DNA of 44,613 nucleotides from Actinoallomurus liliacearum (GCF_039542035.1 NZ_BAABHJ010000018.1:1-44613); one strand, 5' to 3'; positions 16,500 through 24,322 are shown, counted from the stretch's first letter. Translations and numbers: made by a program. Notes: a model not told the origin generated them from the sequence alone.

Positions 16500-17261
16500 T
16501 TGCCGGCGATGACAGATCGAGAGCGGTCGAGTGCCGCGACGTACACCCCCGTCCTCCGCCGGTTCCCCGACCCCGAGGCGCTGGGCCGCGCCGCCGCGCG
16601 CGACATCGCGGCGGCGATCACCAGGAGGCTGGAGACCCGGCCCGAAGTCCGGATGATCTTCGCTGCGGCGCCGAGCCAGGAGGCGGCGCTGCGCGCGCTG
16701 GCCGCGCAGCCGGGCGTCGACTGGACGCGGGTGACCGCGTTCCACATGGACGAGTACCTCGGCCTGGACGACGGTGCCCCGCAGCGGTTCGGCGCCTGGC
16801 TGCGGCGGACGTTCTTCGACCGGGTGCCGCTCGGGGCGGTGCACCTGATCGACCCGGACGCGCCCCCCGAGGCGTACGCCCGGCCGCTGGCGGCCGCGCC
16901 GATCGACATCACCTGCCTGGGGATCGGGGTCAACGGGCACCTGGCGTTCAACGACCCGCCCGCCGACCTGGACGACCCCGCGCCCGTCAAGGTCGTCGAA
17001 CTGGACGAGGTCTGCCGCCGGCAGCAGGTCGACGACGGCTGCTTCGCGACCCTGGCCGAGGTGCCTGAACGGGCGATCACTCTCACCGTGCCGGCGCTGC
17101 TGTCGGCCGAGGAGGTCTTCTGCATGGTGCCCGGCGCGCGCAAACGGGACGCGGTGACCGCCGCGCTGCGCGGCCCGATCGGAGGACATCTGCCGGCGAG
17201 CGCGCTGCGCACCCACCCGCGCTGCGTGGTCTACGTCGACGAGGGGTCCGCGCCCCGATGA
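16500..17261 (+). CDS. Glucosamine-6-phosphate deaminase-like protein (NagB family)
   Basis: The 253-residue protein has NagB hallmarks: FHMDEYLGL (81-89, with the general-base Asp) and CLGIGVNGHLAFNDPP (139-154). Relative to E. coli NagB the Asp before GH is Asn, as in Bacillus, and the Glu after FN is Asp. It belongs to a NagB-like subfamily that also shows VKVVELD and RQQVDDGCF-type segments. The expected reaction is glucosamine-6-phosphate to fructose-6-phosphate plus ammonia. TTG at 16500 has GGGGAG five bases upstream; ATG at 16509 is the alternative start. Its stop overlaps the nagA-like start (ATGA), so the two are translationally coupled. Confidence 0.82.
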   Translation: MPAMTDRERSSAATYTPVLRRFPDPEALGRAAARDIAAAITRRLETRPEVRMIFAAAPSQEAALRALAAQPGVDWTRVTAFHMDEYLGLDDGAPQRFGAWLRRTFFDRVPLGAVHLIDPDAPPEAYARPLAAAPIDITCLGIGVNGHLAFNDPPADLDDPAPVKVVELDEVCRRQQVDDGCFATLAEVPERAITLTVPALLSAEEVFCMVPGARKRDAVTAALRGPIGGHLPASALRTHPRCVVYVDEGSAPR

Positions 17262-18379
17262 GGATCAGCGGCCGGGATCCGGCGAGCGGGCGCACGCTGT
17301 GCGTGAGCGTCGAGGACGGGCGGATCGGCGCGATCACCGAGGCGGACGGCCCCACGGAGCTGTGGCTCGCGCCCGGCCTGGTCGACCTGCAGGTCAACGG
17401 GTTCGCCGGGCACGACGTGAACGCCGCCGACGTCGACGAGGCCACGGTGACCGCGCTGGTGAGCGCCTTGCGCCGCGTGGGGACGACCACGGTGGTCCCG
17501 ACGATCGTGACCGCGCCCGAGGAGCGCATCCGCGCGGCGCTGTCCGCGATCGCGCGGGCGCGCGGGGCGGACCCGCTCGTCGCGCGCGCGATCCCGTACG
17601 TCCACGTGGAAGGGCCGTTCCTGTCGGCGGAGGACGGCCCGCGCGGTGTGCACGACGCGCGGTACCTGCGGCCCGCCGACCTGGAGGAGCTGCGCCGCTG
17701 GGGCGACCTCGTCCGCATGGTCACCATCTCGCCGCACGACGAGGCGGCGATCGACTTCATCGCCCACGCCACCCGCAGGGGCGTGCGCTGCGCGATCGGG
17801 CACACCCATGCCACGCCCGAGCAGATCACCCGGGCGATCGACGCCGGCGCCGAACTCGCCACGCACCTGGGTAACGCCACCTACACCATGCTGCCCCGGC
17901 ACCCGAACCACCTGTGGACCCAGCTCGCCGACGACCGCCTGCACGCCGGGTTCATCGCGGACGGGCACCACCTGCCCGCCGACACCTTCCGCGTCATGCT
18001 GCGCGCCAAGGGCGTCGAGCGCTCCCACCTGGTGTCCGACGCCACGGCGCTGGCGGGCATGCCACCGGGGCGCTACCGCACCCCCGTGGGCGGGGAGGTG
18101 GAGCTGTCGGCCGACGGCCGGCTGTCCTACGTCGGCACGCCCCTGCTGGCCGGCGCCTCCCGGTCCCTCGCCGACGGGGTGGCGACGGCGATCACGATGG
18201 CCGGCCTGCCCCTCGCCACCGGGCTGCGCCTGGCCACGGCGAACCCCGGGCGTTTCGTCGGCGGCCGTGGCCTGCTGCGGCCCGGCCGGCCCGCGGACCT
18301 GATCGCCTTCGCCTGGCGGCCGGGGGACACCACGCTCGACATCCGCGAGGTCCTCGTCGCCGGGCAGCCGGTGACCTGA
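17258..18379 (+). CDS. N-acetylglucosamine-6-phosphate deacetylase-like amidohydrolase (NagA family)
   Basis: The 373-residue amidohydrolase has the NagA order of motifs: LVDLQVNGFAGHDVN, VHVEGPFLS (metal Glu), AIGHTHATPEQ (His), THLGNATYTM (His; classical NagA has THLFNAM here) and LVSDATALAG (catalytic Asp). It should remove acetate from N-acetylglucosamine-6-phosphate, feeding the overlapping deaminase. The departures around THLGNAT, together with the variant NagB, mean a related amino-sugar phosphate is possible. No PTS or ABC transporter for GlcNAc is adjacent; a GH19 chitinase lies 7 kb away. Confidence 0.82.
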   Translation: MRISGRDPASGRTLCVSVEDGRIGAITEADGPTELWLAPGLVDLQVNGFAGHDVNAADVDEATVTALVSALRRVGTTTVVPTIVTAPEERIRAALSAIARARGADPLVARAIPYVHVEGPFLSAEDGPRGVHDARYLRPADLEELRRWGDLVRMVTISPHDEAAIDFIAHATRRGVRCAIGHTHATPEQITRAIDAGAELATHLGNATYTMLPRHPNHLWTQLADDRLHAGFIADGHHLPADTFRVMLRAKGVERSHLVSDATALAGMPPGRYRTPVGGEVELSADGRLSYVGTPLLAGASRSLADGVATAITMAGLPLATGLRLATANPGRFVGGRGLLRPGRPADLIAFAWRPGDTTLDIREVLVAGQPVT

Positions 18380-18389
18380 CCGGCGGCGT

Positions 18390-18403
18390 GGGACTTTCGC
18401 CCT
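18390..18403. promoter_or_regulatory. DevR/DosR (OsdR)-box-like sequence
   Basis: GGGACTTTCGCCCT resembles the core GGGACTWWAGTCCC of DevR/DosR dormancy-regulator boxes, with a strong left half and a weaker right half. It is 63 bp upstream of an Hrp1-like gene; Hrp1 of Mycobacterium tuberculosis is a DosR-regulon member. No DevR gene is in the window. Confidence 0.4.
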
Positions 18404-18466
18404 CTGGCGTCCGGGGCTCGTCGCGAGGGACGATTCGAACAAGGGGCTGAAAGGGGGAGATCGATC

Positions 18467-18892
18467 ATGACGACCGCACGTGAGGTCATGCACCGCGGCT
18501 GTGAGTGTCTGTCGATCAACGAGAATCTCACCACGGCGGCCCGCCGCATGGCGGAGATGGACGTGGGCGCGCTGCCGGTCTGCGGAGAGGACGGCAGGCT
18601 GAAGGGGATCATCACCGATCGCGACATCGTCGTGAAGGCCATCGCGCAGGGCAGGAACCCCTCCGACTGCAGGGCCGGAGAGCTCGTCGGCGAAGGCGAG
18701 GTGTGGTATGTCGACGCCGGGTCGGACATCGAGAGCGTCCTGCACCAGATGGCCGAGCACCGGATCCGCCGCCTGCCCGTGCTGGAGGAGAACGAACTCG
18801 TCGGGATCATCAGCCAGGCCGATCTCGCGGCCAAGTTGCCCGATGAGATGGTCGGCGAACTCGTGACGGCCATCTCCAGCACGTCACACTGA
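18467..18892 (+). CDS. Two-CBS-domain protein, Hrp1-like
   Basis: The 141-residue protein is a tandem CBS pair with no other domain. CBS1 contains TTAAREVM, DVGALPVCGEDGRLKGIITDRDIVVKAIA and CBS2 contains YVDAGSDIESVLHQM, RIRRLPVLEENELVGIISQADLA. It closely follows mycobacterial hypoxic response protein 1 in length and motif order, including the cysteine in PVCGED. CBS pairs bind adenosine nucleotides and act as energy sensors, but no partner is fused here. GGGGGAG lies before the ATG. The DevR-box-like sequence upstream suggests induction by low oxygen or another stress. Confidence 0.88.
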   Translation: MTTAREVMHRGCECLSINENLTTAARRMAEMDVGALPVCGEDGRLKGIITDRDIVVKAIAQGRNPSDCRAGELVGEGEVWYVDAGSDIESVLHQMAEHRIRRLPVLEENELVGIISQADLAAKLPDEMVGELVTAISSTSH

Positions 18893-18919
18893 CGGCACGT
18901 CCCCGCGTCGGGCGGCCGG

Positions 18920-19315
18920 TCACCCGCCGCCGTCGAAGTCCTCGCGGTTGCGGGCGATGTCGGTCCGGTGGGTCCGCACCCAGAGGACGAGGTGATCGAC
19001 GGCCGCGGCGAGGGAACGGCCGAGAGGGGTGAGCGCGTACTCCACACGCGGCGGCACCTCGGCGTAGGCGGTCCGGGTGATCAGGCCGTCGCGCTGCAGG
19101 GCCCGCAGCGTGTGGCTGAGCATGCGCTGGGAGATGCCGGCGATCCGCTCGTGCAGGGCGGTGAAGCGCATCGGGCCGGGTTCCAGCGTCGTGACGACCA
19201 GGACGGTCCACTTGTCGCCGACCCGGGTGAGGACGTCGCGGACGAGCTCGATCGTCTCCGCGCAGTCGGGCGTCATCCCTCGCGCGACCAGATCGGCGCG
19301 CAGCACGGCGTCCAT
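18920..19315 (-). CDS. HxlR-family transcriptional regulator
   Basis: The 131-residue protein is a single HxlR winged helix: VGDKWTVLVVTTLEPGPMRF, FTALHERIAGISQRMLSHTLRALQRDGLI, TRTAYAEVPPRVEYALTPLG. A cysteine near the N-terminus (TPDCAETIELV) could be a redox sensor, as in some family members. GGAAGG precedes the start. It is divergent from the SRPBCC gene by 137 bp, a very common arrangement in which HxlR controls the neighbour. Confidence 0.9.
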   Translation of the reverse strand: MDAVLRADLVARGMTPDCAETIELVRDVLTRVGDKWTVLVVTTLEPGPMRFTALHERIAGISQRMLSHTLRALQRDGLITRTAYAEVPPRVEYALTPLGRSLAAAVDHLVLWVRTHRTDIARNREDFDGGG

Positions 19316-19452
19316 GGTGATTCTGCCTTCCGGGTGCGTTGCTTACGGGAAAGTGCGTATTGGAGAGGCGGATTAACACGGGCCTTTCCGCGATTCCTCC
19401 CGATGGTAACCATCGACGACCGCCACGGCGGTCAACGGACGGAGGGATGCGG

Positions 19453-19989
19453 ATGAGCGCACGGCAGGCCGAGGTGGAGCCGGGGGACGGGCCCGGCGTC
19501 CGGCACGACACCTTCACGATCGTCCGGCGGCTGGACGCGGCCCCGGCCGCCGTCTTCGCCGCCTTCGCGGACTCCGGCGTCCGGCGCCGCTGGTTCCGGC
19601 TTCCCGGGTCGGGGGCCGTGTACCACCACGAGTTCCGGGTCGGTGGCGGCGAGACGGCGCACAGCACCTTCTCCGTCCTGGACTCGGACCCGGAGCGGCT
19701 GGAGTACCGGTCCCGCTACCTCGACATCGTGCCGGAACGCAGGATCGTCTTCGGGTACGAGTCCATCGTCGACGACCTGCTGCGCTGGACCTCCCTGGTC
19801 ACGGTCCTGCTGGCCGACGACGCCGGATCGACCCTGCTGACGTGGACCGAGCAGGTCGCCTTCCTGGTCGCCACCGGCGACGGCAGCGCCGACCTGCCCC
19901 ACCTGCGCGGCGGCACGACGCTCCGCCTGAACGGCCTGGCGGCGGCGCTCGCCCCGGACCCCGGCCCGCGCCGGCGGGGTCCGGCGTGA
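19453..19989 (+). CDS. SRPBCC (AHSA1/START-like) protein
   Basis: The 178-residue product has the AHSA1-type pattern: TFTIVRRLDAAPAAVFAAFADSG, RRRWFRLPG, GGGETAHSTFSVLD, YRSRYLDIVPERRIVFGY and TLLTWTEQVAFL. These helix-grip folds hold a hydrophobic ligand; the function here is unknown. ATG 19453 is chosen because GGAGGG lies six bases upstream; ATG 19447 would abut the Shine-Dalgarno. It is divergent from an HxlR regulator and converges on the ECF41 sigma gene with eight bases between. Confidence 0.82.
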   Translation: MSARQAEVEPGDGPGVRHDTFTIVRRLDAAPAAVFAAFADSGVRRRWFRLPGSGAVYHHEFRVGGGETAHSTFSVLDSDPERLEYRSRYLDIVPERRIVFGYESIVDDLLRWTSLVTVLLADDAGSTLLTWTEQVAFLVATGDGSADLPHLRGGTTLRLNGLAAALAPDPGPRRRGPA

Positions 19990-19997
19990 CCAACGGT

Positions 19998-20924
19998 TCA
20001 GCCGTCGTCGTCGGCTCGGCGGCCCGCGCGCACCAGGGCGCTGAGGTCGCCGACCCGGTCGAAGTGCTGCAATTTGTCGGGGTTCACAATGGAGTAAATC
20101 GTTTGGAGCCGACCGTCGGCGATATCCAGCCCCATCACCCCGACCAGCAGGTCCCGCGTGTCGAAAACCAGGGCGCCCGGCTGGCCGTTGATCTCGGTGA
20201 CGTGGAAACGCACGCCACCGGCACGCGCCAGCAGGGGCGCCATCGCCGCCAGAACACGCGCCACCCGCCGGCGTCCGTTGACCGGCCGCCCCAGCGCCGG
20301 CACCTTGCCGCCGCCGTCACCGTGCATCGCCACATCCTGCGCCAGCAGTTCTTCGAGCGCCCGCAGGTCGCCCTGCTCGACGGCGGCGAAGAAGCGGCGA
20401 GCCAGTTCTTGTCGCTGTCGCCGAGAGGCGTAGTAGCGCGGTCGGCGTTCCCGGAGGTGTTTCCGAGCCCGCGCGACCAGGTGCCGCGTACTGTCCACAT
20501 CGGTGCCGACGATCTCGGCGACCTGCGGGTACGGATACTCGAACACCTCGCGCAGCAGGAACGCGGCCCGCTGCCGTGGCGACAGGCTCTCCAGCAGTAC
20601 CAGGACGGCCAACGACAGCGAGTCGGCGGTCTCCGCCTGCTCGCCCGGTGACGGATCGGTGGCCAGCGGTTCCGGTAGCCACTCGCCGACGTACCGCTCC
20701 CGGCGCGCGCGTGCCGAGCGCAACTGGTCGATGGCCAGGCGAGTGACCAAGGTGGCGATGTACGCCCGTGGCGAGGCGATCGTCTCGCCTCCCCGCTGGG
20801 TCTGGTGCAGCCGCAGAAACGCCTCCTGCAGCACGTCCTCGGCTTCGCTGACGCTGCCGAGCATCTGGTAGGCGATGGCGAAGGCCCGCGGCCGCAGATC
20901 GCCGTACAGGTCCGAGGCGGACAT
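19998..20924 (-). CDS. ECF sigma factor of group ECF41 (SigJ-like) with SnoaL-like C-terminal domain
   Basis: The 308-residue protein has sigma-2 (about residues 8-72: AYQMLGSVSEAEDVLQEAFLRL) and sigma-4 (about 108-160: LLESLSPRQRAAFLLREVF), then a SnoaL/NTF2-like extension. Three ECF41 hallmarks are present: WLPEPL (82-87), DGGGK (203-207) and NPDKL (281-285). In ECF41 the C-terminal domain modulates activity in place of an anti-sigma factor, and the gene normally sits next to a carboxymuconolactone decarboxylase, oxidoreductase or epimerase gene. Here an epimerase gene lies just upstream, six bases away on the same strand. Confidence 0.92.
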   Translation of the reverse strand: MSASDLYGDLRPRAFAIAYQMLGSVSEAEDVLQEAFLRLHQTQRGGETIASPRAYIATLVTRLAIDQLRSARARRERYVGEWLPEPLATDPSPGEQAETADSLSLAVLVLLESLSPRQRAAFLLREVFEYPYPQVAEIVGTDVDSTRHLVARARKHLRERRPRYYASRRQRQELARRFFAAVEQGDLRALEELLAQDVAMHGDGGGKVPALGRPVNGRRRVARVLAAMAPLLARAGGVRFHVTEINGQPGALVFDTRDLLVGVMGLDIADGRLQTIYSIVNPDKLQHFDRVGDLSALVRAGRRADDDG

Positions 20925-20930
20925 GCCGAG

Positions 20931-21875
20931 TCAGCTCAATCCGTCGGTGAAACCCGTGCGCCAGCTCGGGTACTGCGGGTTCCAGCCCAGTTCGCGCTTG
21001 GTCTTGCCGGTGGAGATCCCGCGGGCCCGCGTCATCATGTCCACCGCGCCCTTGCCGGCCAGCCGGCGGGCGAGCCAGGCCGGTACACGACGCGGCGGTT
21101 CAGCACCGAGGGTCCGGGCAAGGTAGGGCAGCCAGTCACGTACCGGTGCCGGGTCGTCATCGGCGACATGGTAGATCCCCGTCCTGCCGCGTTCGATGGC
21201 CGCGACCGTGGCCGAGGCGGCATCGGTGATGTGCACCAGCGACCACACCCCGCGGCCGCTGCCGACGATCGGGAACTTTCGCTTGCGGATCTGCTCGGTC
21301 ATGACCGCGTCCGGCGCGGCGCTGAGGCCGGTCCCAGGGCCATAGAAGCAGCCGTAGCGAAGCACGATGCCGTCGGCCCAGGTGATGCCGGTCACCGCGT
21401 CCTCCACGTGGCGCAACGCGGCCACCGCCGCCTCGGCGTCCGCGGGCGGGTTCGGTTCGATCCGGCCGTTCTCGTCGGCGACCGGCCCACCGCTGCGTTC
21501 CATCCACAGAGAGTTGCTCTGGGCCACGAACCTGCGGACGCCGACCGCACGCGCAGCGGCCAGCAGGTGGTCGGTGCCCTCGGTACGCAGCCGGTTGGTG
21601 GCGGACGCCATCCGCTTCACCTGCCGCATGGTCGACGCTCCGCTCAGCGCGGTGAGCTGATGGACGATCACCTCGGGCTCGGCCTTGGCCACCACATCGG
21701 CCACCGAGTCCGGATCGAGCGCGTCCACGATGACCGGCTCGGCGCCCAGCGCCCGCAGCGCGCCGGTCTTGGCCGCCGAGCGGGTCGTACCGACGACCTC
21801 ATGGCCGCGCGCCACGAGTTGGGTGACTAGATGGCCGCCGATCGTGCCGGACGCTCCGGCGATGAGGATTCTCAT
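20931..21875 (-). CDS. NAD(P)-dependent epimerase/dehydratase, ECF41 partner (COE)
   Basis: The 314-residue extended SDR has the Rossmann motif ILIAGASGTIGGHLV and a C-terminal GIYHVADDDPAPVRDWLPYLA. The usual YxxxK is not plain, so enzymatic activity is uncertain. This is the classical ECF41 target: a COE-type gene adjacent to the sigma gene. The ATG at 21875 has GGAGA five bases upstream; the frame is open to 21929 but that part has no similarity to the fold. The enzyme's substrate is unknown, as for most ECF41 partners. Confidence 0.87.
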   Translation of the reverse strand: MRILIAGASGTIGGHLVTQLVARGHEVVGTTRSAAKTGALRALGAEPVIVDALDPDSVADVVAKAEPEVIVHQLTALSGASTMRQVKRMASATNRLRTEGTDHLLAAARAVGVRRFVAQSNSLWMERSGGPVADENGRIEPNPPADAEAAVAALRHVEDAVTGITWADGIVLRYGCFYGPGTGLSAAPDAVMTEQIRKRKFPIVGSGRGVWSLVHITDAASATVAAIERGRTGIYHVADDDPAPVRDWLPYLARTLGAEPPRRVPAWLARRLAGKGAVDMMTRARGISTGKTKRELGWNPQYPSWRTGFTDGLS

Positions 21876-21906
21876 GACGTCTCCGTTCGTTGCGTCACCG
21901 ACTAGA

Positions 21907-21933
21907 GACGAGGAGCCCTCTCGCTCCATGACC
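21907..21933 (-). promoter_or_regulatory. Candidate ECF41 promoter for the epimerase-sigma pair
   Basis: On the minus strand GGTCATG, then 16 bases, then CGTC. The published ECF41 pattern is TGTCACA about 16 bases before CGTC; the -10 is exact, the -35 matches only partly. It ends about 31 bases upstream of the epimerase ATG, a suitable leader length. Confidence 0.35.
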
Positions 21934-21989
21934 GGCAGTGACCCGGTTCACAGGCGATGAACGTCAGCGGCCGGCGTGACAGGCCATGG

Positions 21990-22493
21990 TCACAGCACCT
22001 GGTTGCCGTACATCTCGCCGAGCGGGTCGGAGATGAGCTCGATGCGGGCACCGTCGGGGTCGCGGAAGTAGACCGACACCTCGCTGTGGACGACGTGCTC
22101 GACGCCGGCCTCCTCCAGGCGGCGCACGATCTCGTCCCAGCGCGCGGGCTCCACGGAGATCGCGCAGTGGTGGAGGCCGCCGAGGACCTCGGCGTAAGGG
22201 CCGAGGTCGAGCCCGGGGAAGTCGAAGAAGGCGAGCAGGTTGCCGTTGCCGATGTCGAAGAAGAAGTGCGAGGAGCCGGGATAGTCCCGATTCTCGATCA
22301 GCTCGGTGAGGGGGAAGCCCAGCACGTCCTGGTAGAAGCGGACGGTGCGCTCCACGTCGCTGCTGATCAGCGCGGTGTGATGCAGTCCGCGCGCCGTGGA
22401 CCGGGGACGCTCGGCCGCGGGGCGGAGATGGGCGTCCCGGATGCGCTGCCGCTCGGCCTCGATCGCGCCGAGATCGGTCGGGGTGTCGGTCAT
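21990..22493 (-). CDS. VOC (vicinal oxygen chelate) family protein
   Basis: The 167-residue protein has two beta-alpha-beta-beta-beta modules with candidate metal ligands at GLHHTALISSD (His38/39), GLHHCAISV (His108/109) and GARIELISDP (Glu152). Glyoxalases, extradiol dioxygenases and fosfomycin-resistance enzymes share this fold; which activity applies cannot be told. GGAGGAACC directly precedes the ATG at 22493. It lies 104 bp after the pirin gene on the same strand and probably shares its promoter. Confidence 0.82.
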   Translation of the reverse strand: MTDTPTDLGAIEAERQRIRDAHLRPAAERPRSTARGLHHTALISSDVERTVRFYQDVLGFPLTELIENRDYPGSSHFFFDIGNGNLLAFFDFPGLDLGPYAEVLGGLHHCAISVEPARWDEIVRRLEEAGVEHVVHSEVSVYFRDPDGARIELISDPLGEMYGNQVL

Positions 22494-22597
22494 GGTTCCT
22501 CCGATGCGGGGTCGTGACGGGTTCCCGGCCGGTGGCCGGGTGGTGGGTCCCCTGCCCATGAGCGGACCCACCTCACCCGGCGTTTCCGGCCGGGCGG

Positions 22598-23365
22598 TCA
22601 GGCGGCGACGGTGGCGTGCATCTCCCATACCAGGATCTCCGCGGGCTCGGTCGCGGTCACCCGCTGCCCGCCGACCGCGGTGAAGCGCACGGCGTCACCG
22701 GTACCGAGCGGACCGGCGCCTTCGAGGTTCACGGCGCCGCGTGCGACGAACAGGTGCAGGAACGGCGCGTCGGGCAGCTCGACGCTCTGGCCGGGCGTCA
22801 GACGGGCGGCGTAGAGCGCGGCGTACCGGTTCTTGATCCGGATCGCGGCCTCGCCGTCGTGCCGCTCCAGCCCGGAGGCGACGGGGACGAGCGCGCCGGA
22901 GGACAGCAGTTTCTCGTCGATCTCCAACTGCTCGTAGCCGGGGGTGATGCCGGCCTCGTCGGGCACCACCCACATCTGCACGAAGTGCACCGGCTCGTCG
23001 TGCCGCTCGCCCTGCAGGTGCCAGGAGTCGTTCTTCTCGGAGTGCAGGATGCCGGTGCCGGCGCTCATCCGCTGGGCGAGCCCCGGGTAGATCACCCCAT
23101 TGTGGCCGGTGGAGTCCTGGTGGACCAGCGACCCGCGCAGAACCCAGGTGACGATCTCCATGTCGCGGTGCGGATGGGTCTCGAAGCCCATGCCGGGCGT
23201 GACCACGTCGTCGTTGTTGACGAGCAGCAGCCCGTGGTGGGTGTTGCGAGGGTCGTGGTGGTGGCCGAACGAGAACGAGTGCTTCGAGTCGAGCCAGCCG
23301 ATCTCGGTCTTGAAGCGTTCGTCCGCGCGGCGGATGTCGATCTGCGGGCTCATCTGGGTGCGCAT
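22598..23365 (-). CDS. Pirin-family protein (quercetinase-like cupin)
   Basis: The 255-residue double cupin has the pirin ligand set: His64 and His66 in ETHPHRDMEIVTWVLRG, His108 and Glu110 in GTGILHSEKN. The YhhW/pirin group binds iron and some members degrade quercetin; others act as redox-sensing co-regulators. GAGGAG lies about seven bases before the ATG at 23365. The gene is divergent from a MarR gene with three matching operators between them, so it is very probably the MarR target, with the VOC gene downstream. Confidence 0.88.
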   Translation of the reverse strand: MRTQMSPQIDIRRADERFKTEIGWLDSKHSFSFGHHHDPRNTHHGLLLVNNDDVVTPGMGFETHPHRDMEIVTWVLRGSLVHQDSTGHNGVIYPGLAQRMSAGTGILHSEKNDSWHLQGERHDEPVHFVQMWVVPDEAGITPGYEQLEIDEKLLSSGALVPVASGLERHDGEAAIRIKNRYAALYAARLTPGQSVELPDAPFLHLFVARGAVNLEGAGPLGTGDAVRFTAVGGQRVTATEPAEILVWEMHATVAA

Positions 23366-23396
23366 GGGACGGCTCCTCATTCCGACGTCTAGGTAG

Positions 23397-23408
23397 ATGA
23401 TGAATCAT
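23397..23408. promoter_or_regulatory. MarR-type operator copy 1
   Basis: ATGA-TGAA-TCAT inside a longer dyad: GTAGATGAT (23393-23401) and ATCATCTAC (23404-23412) with two central bases. It is the first of three ATGA-N4-TCAT elements and lies nearest the pirin start. Confidence 0.7.
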
Positions 23409-23428
23409 CTACGCGGCTCACAACCTAC

Positions 23429-23440
23429 ATGATGCGTCAT
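23429..23440. promoter_or_regulatory. MarR-type operator copy 2
   Basis: ATGA-TGCG-TCAT, the second ATGA-N4-TCAT element, in the middle of the pirin/MarR gap, 32 bp centre-to-centre from copy 1. Confidence 0.65.
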
Positions 23441-23455
23441 ATATTTCCCAGCTGG

Positions 23456-23467
23456 ATGACGTGTCAT
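23456..23467. promoter_or_regulatory. MarR-type operator copy 3
   Basis: ATGA-CGTG-TCAT, also readable as ATGAC-GT-GTCAT, 27 bp centre-to-centre from copy 2 and just upstream of the MarR start, so suited to autorepression. Confidence 0.65.
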
Positions 23468-23489
23468 TGATCACGTTAGGGTGGAGGGC

Positions 23490-23954
23490 ATGAGCGGCAC
23501 ACGATGGCTCGATGACGAGGAGCAGCGCGCCTGGCGTGCGTTCATCCGCATGCACGGGCAACTGACCGCACGGCTCAGCCGGCAGCTGCAGGCCGACTCC
23601 GGCCTCTCGCTGGCCGACTACGAGGTGCTCGTCCAGCTCACCGACGCCCCGGACGGGCGGCTACGGCCGTTCGAGCTGCAGCGCGGCCTGCAGTGGGAGC
23701 AGAGTCGCCTGTCGCACCACCTCACCCGGATGCAGCGCCGCGGCCTGGTCGCGCGAGAGGAGTGCGACGAGGACGGCCGCGGCGCCGTGGTCGCGTTGAC
23801 CGACGCGGGCCGGCGCGCCATCGTGGCCGCCGCCCCCGGGCACGTCGACACCGTACGACGCCTGTTCTTCGACGGGCTCACCCGCGACCAGGTCGCCCTG
23901 CTCCACCAGGTGTCCGACCACGTGCTCGGCCGGCTCGACGCCACGGCCGGCTGA
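23490..23954 (+). CDS. MarR-family regulator of the pirin-VOC genes
   Basis: The protein of about 154 residues is a MarR winged helix: SLADYEVLVQLTDAPDGRLRPFELQRGLQWEQSRLSHHLTRMQRRGLVAREE, wing DEDGRGAVVALTDAG, and C-terminal dimer helices. A single Cys (EECDED) lies in the wing. The start is unsure: GTG 23481 or ATG 23490, neither with a well-placed Shine-Dalgarno (GGAGGG almost touches the ATG), so a leaderless message is possible. The three ATGA-N4-TCAT sites in front of it are its likely binding sites. Confidence 0.88.
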   Translation: MSGTRWLDDEEQRAWRAFIRMHGQLTARLSRQLQADSGLSLADYEVLVQLTDAPDGRLRPFELQRGLQWEQSRLSHHLTRMQRRGLVAREECDEDGRGAVVALTDAGRRAIVAAAPGHVDTVRRLFFDGLTRDQVALLHQVSDHVLGRLDATAG

Positions 23955-23969
23955 TATCCCGGCCCGGCC

Positions 23970-23987
23970 GCGGCGCGAATTCGCCGC
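23970..23987. terminator. Hairpin after the MarR gene
   Basis: GCGGCG and CGCCGC form a six-pair stem around CGAATT, 15 bp after the MarR stop. No T-tract follows. Confidence 0.4.
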
Positions 23988-24058
23988 ACCTGAGGGCCAT
24001 GGTCCGCTTCGGGAATCGTTACGATCGGGGACCACGGTCGCTCTGGTGGAAGGGAATC

Positions 24059-24292
24059 ATGTCCGATCAGTACGAGGCGGTGTTCGCTCGGTACGACACC
24101 GATGGGGATGGGCGGCTCACCGCCGACGAGGTGACCGCGGCGATCGCGGGGATGTTCCCGGCGGCCGAGGTGAACGATTTGTCGGGGATCGTCAGGGCGT
24201 TGTTCGTCCAGTACGACACCAACGGTGACGGGCTGCTGTCGGCGGCCGAGTTCGTGCCGTTGGCCGAGAACCTCCCCGAGCTCGGTTCCTGA
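24059..24292 (+). CDS. Small EF-hand calcium-binding protein
   Basis: The 77-residue protein contains two canonical EF-hand loops: DTDGDGRLTADE (about 13-24) and DTNGDGLLSAAE, each with Asp or Asn at positions 1, 3 and 5 and Glu at 12. This is one EF-hand pair, similar to the small calcium proteins (calerythrin/CabD type) of filamentous actinobacteria. It has no signal peptide, so it should bind calcium in the cytoplasm as buffer or sensor; no partner is evident. AAGGG lies before the ATG at 24059. A strong terminator follows. Confidence 0.9.
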   Translation: MSDQYEAVFARYDTDGDGRLTADEVTAAIAGMFPAAEVNDLSGIVRALFVQYDTNGDGLLSAAEFVPLAENLPELGS

Positions 24293-24322
24293 GGCCGGCC
24301 GCCGTCGACGACGCGTGCCGAA

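Noticed and set aside
19330..19365. HxlR operator around GCTTACGGGAAAGTGCGTA
   Set aside because: The two arms match at only about half the positions, and I could not separate it from chance. GTGCGT does occur twice, but this is too short to claim.
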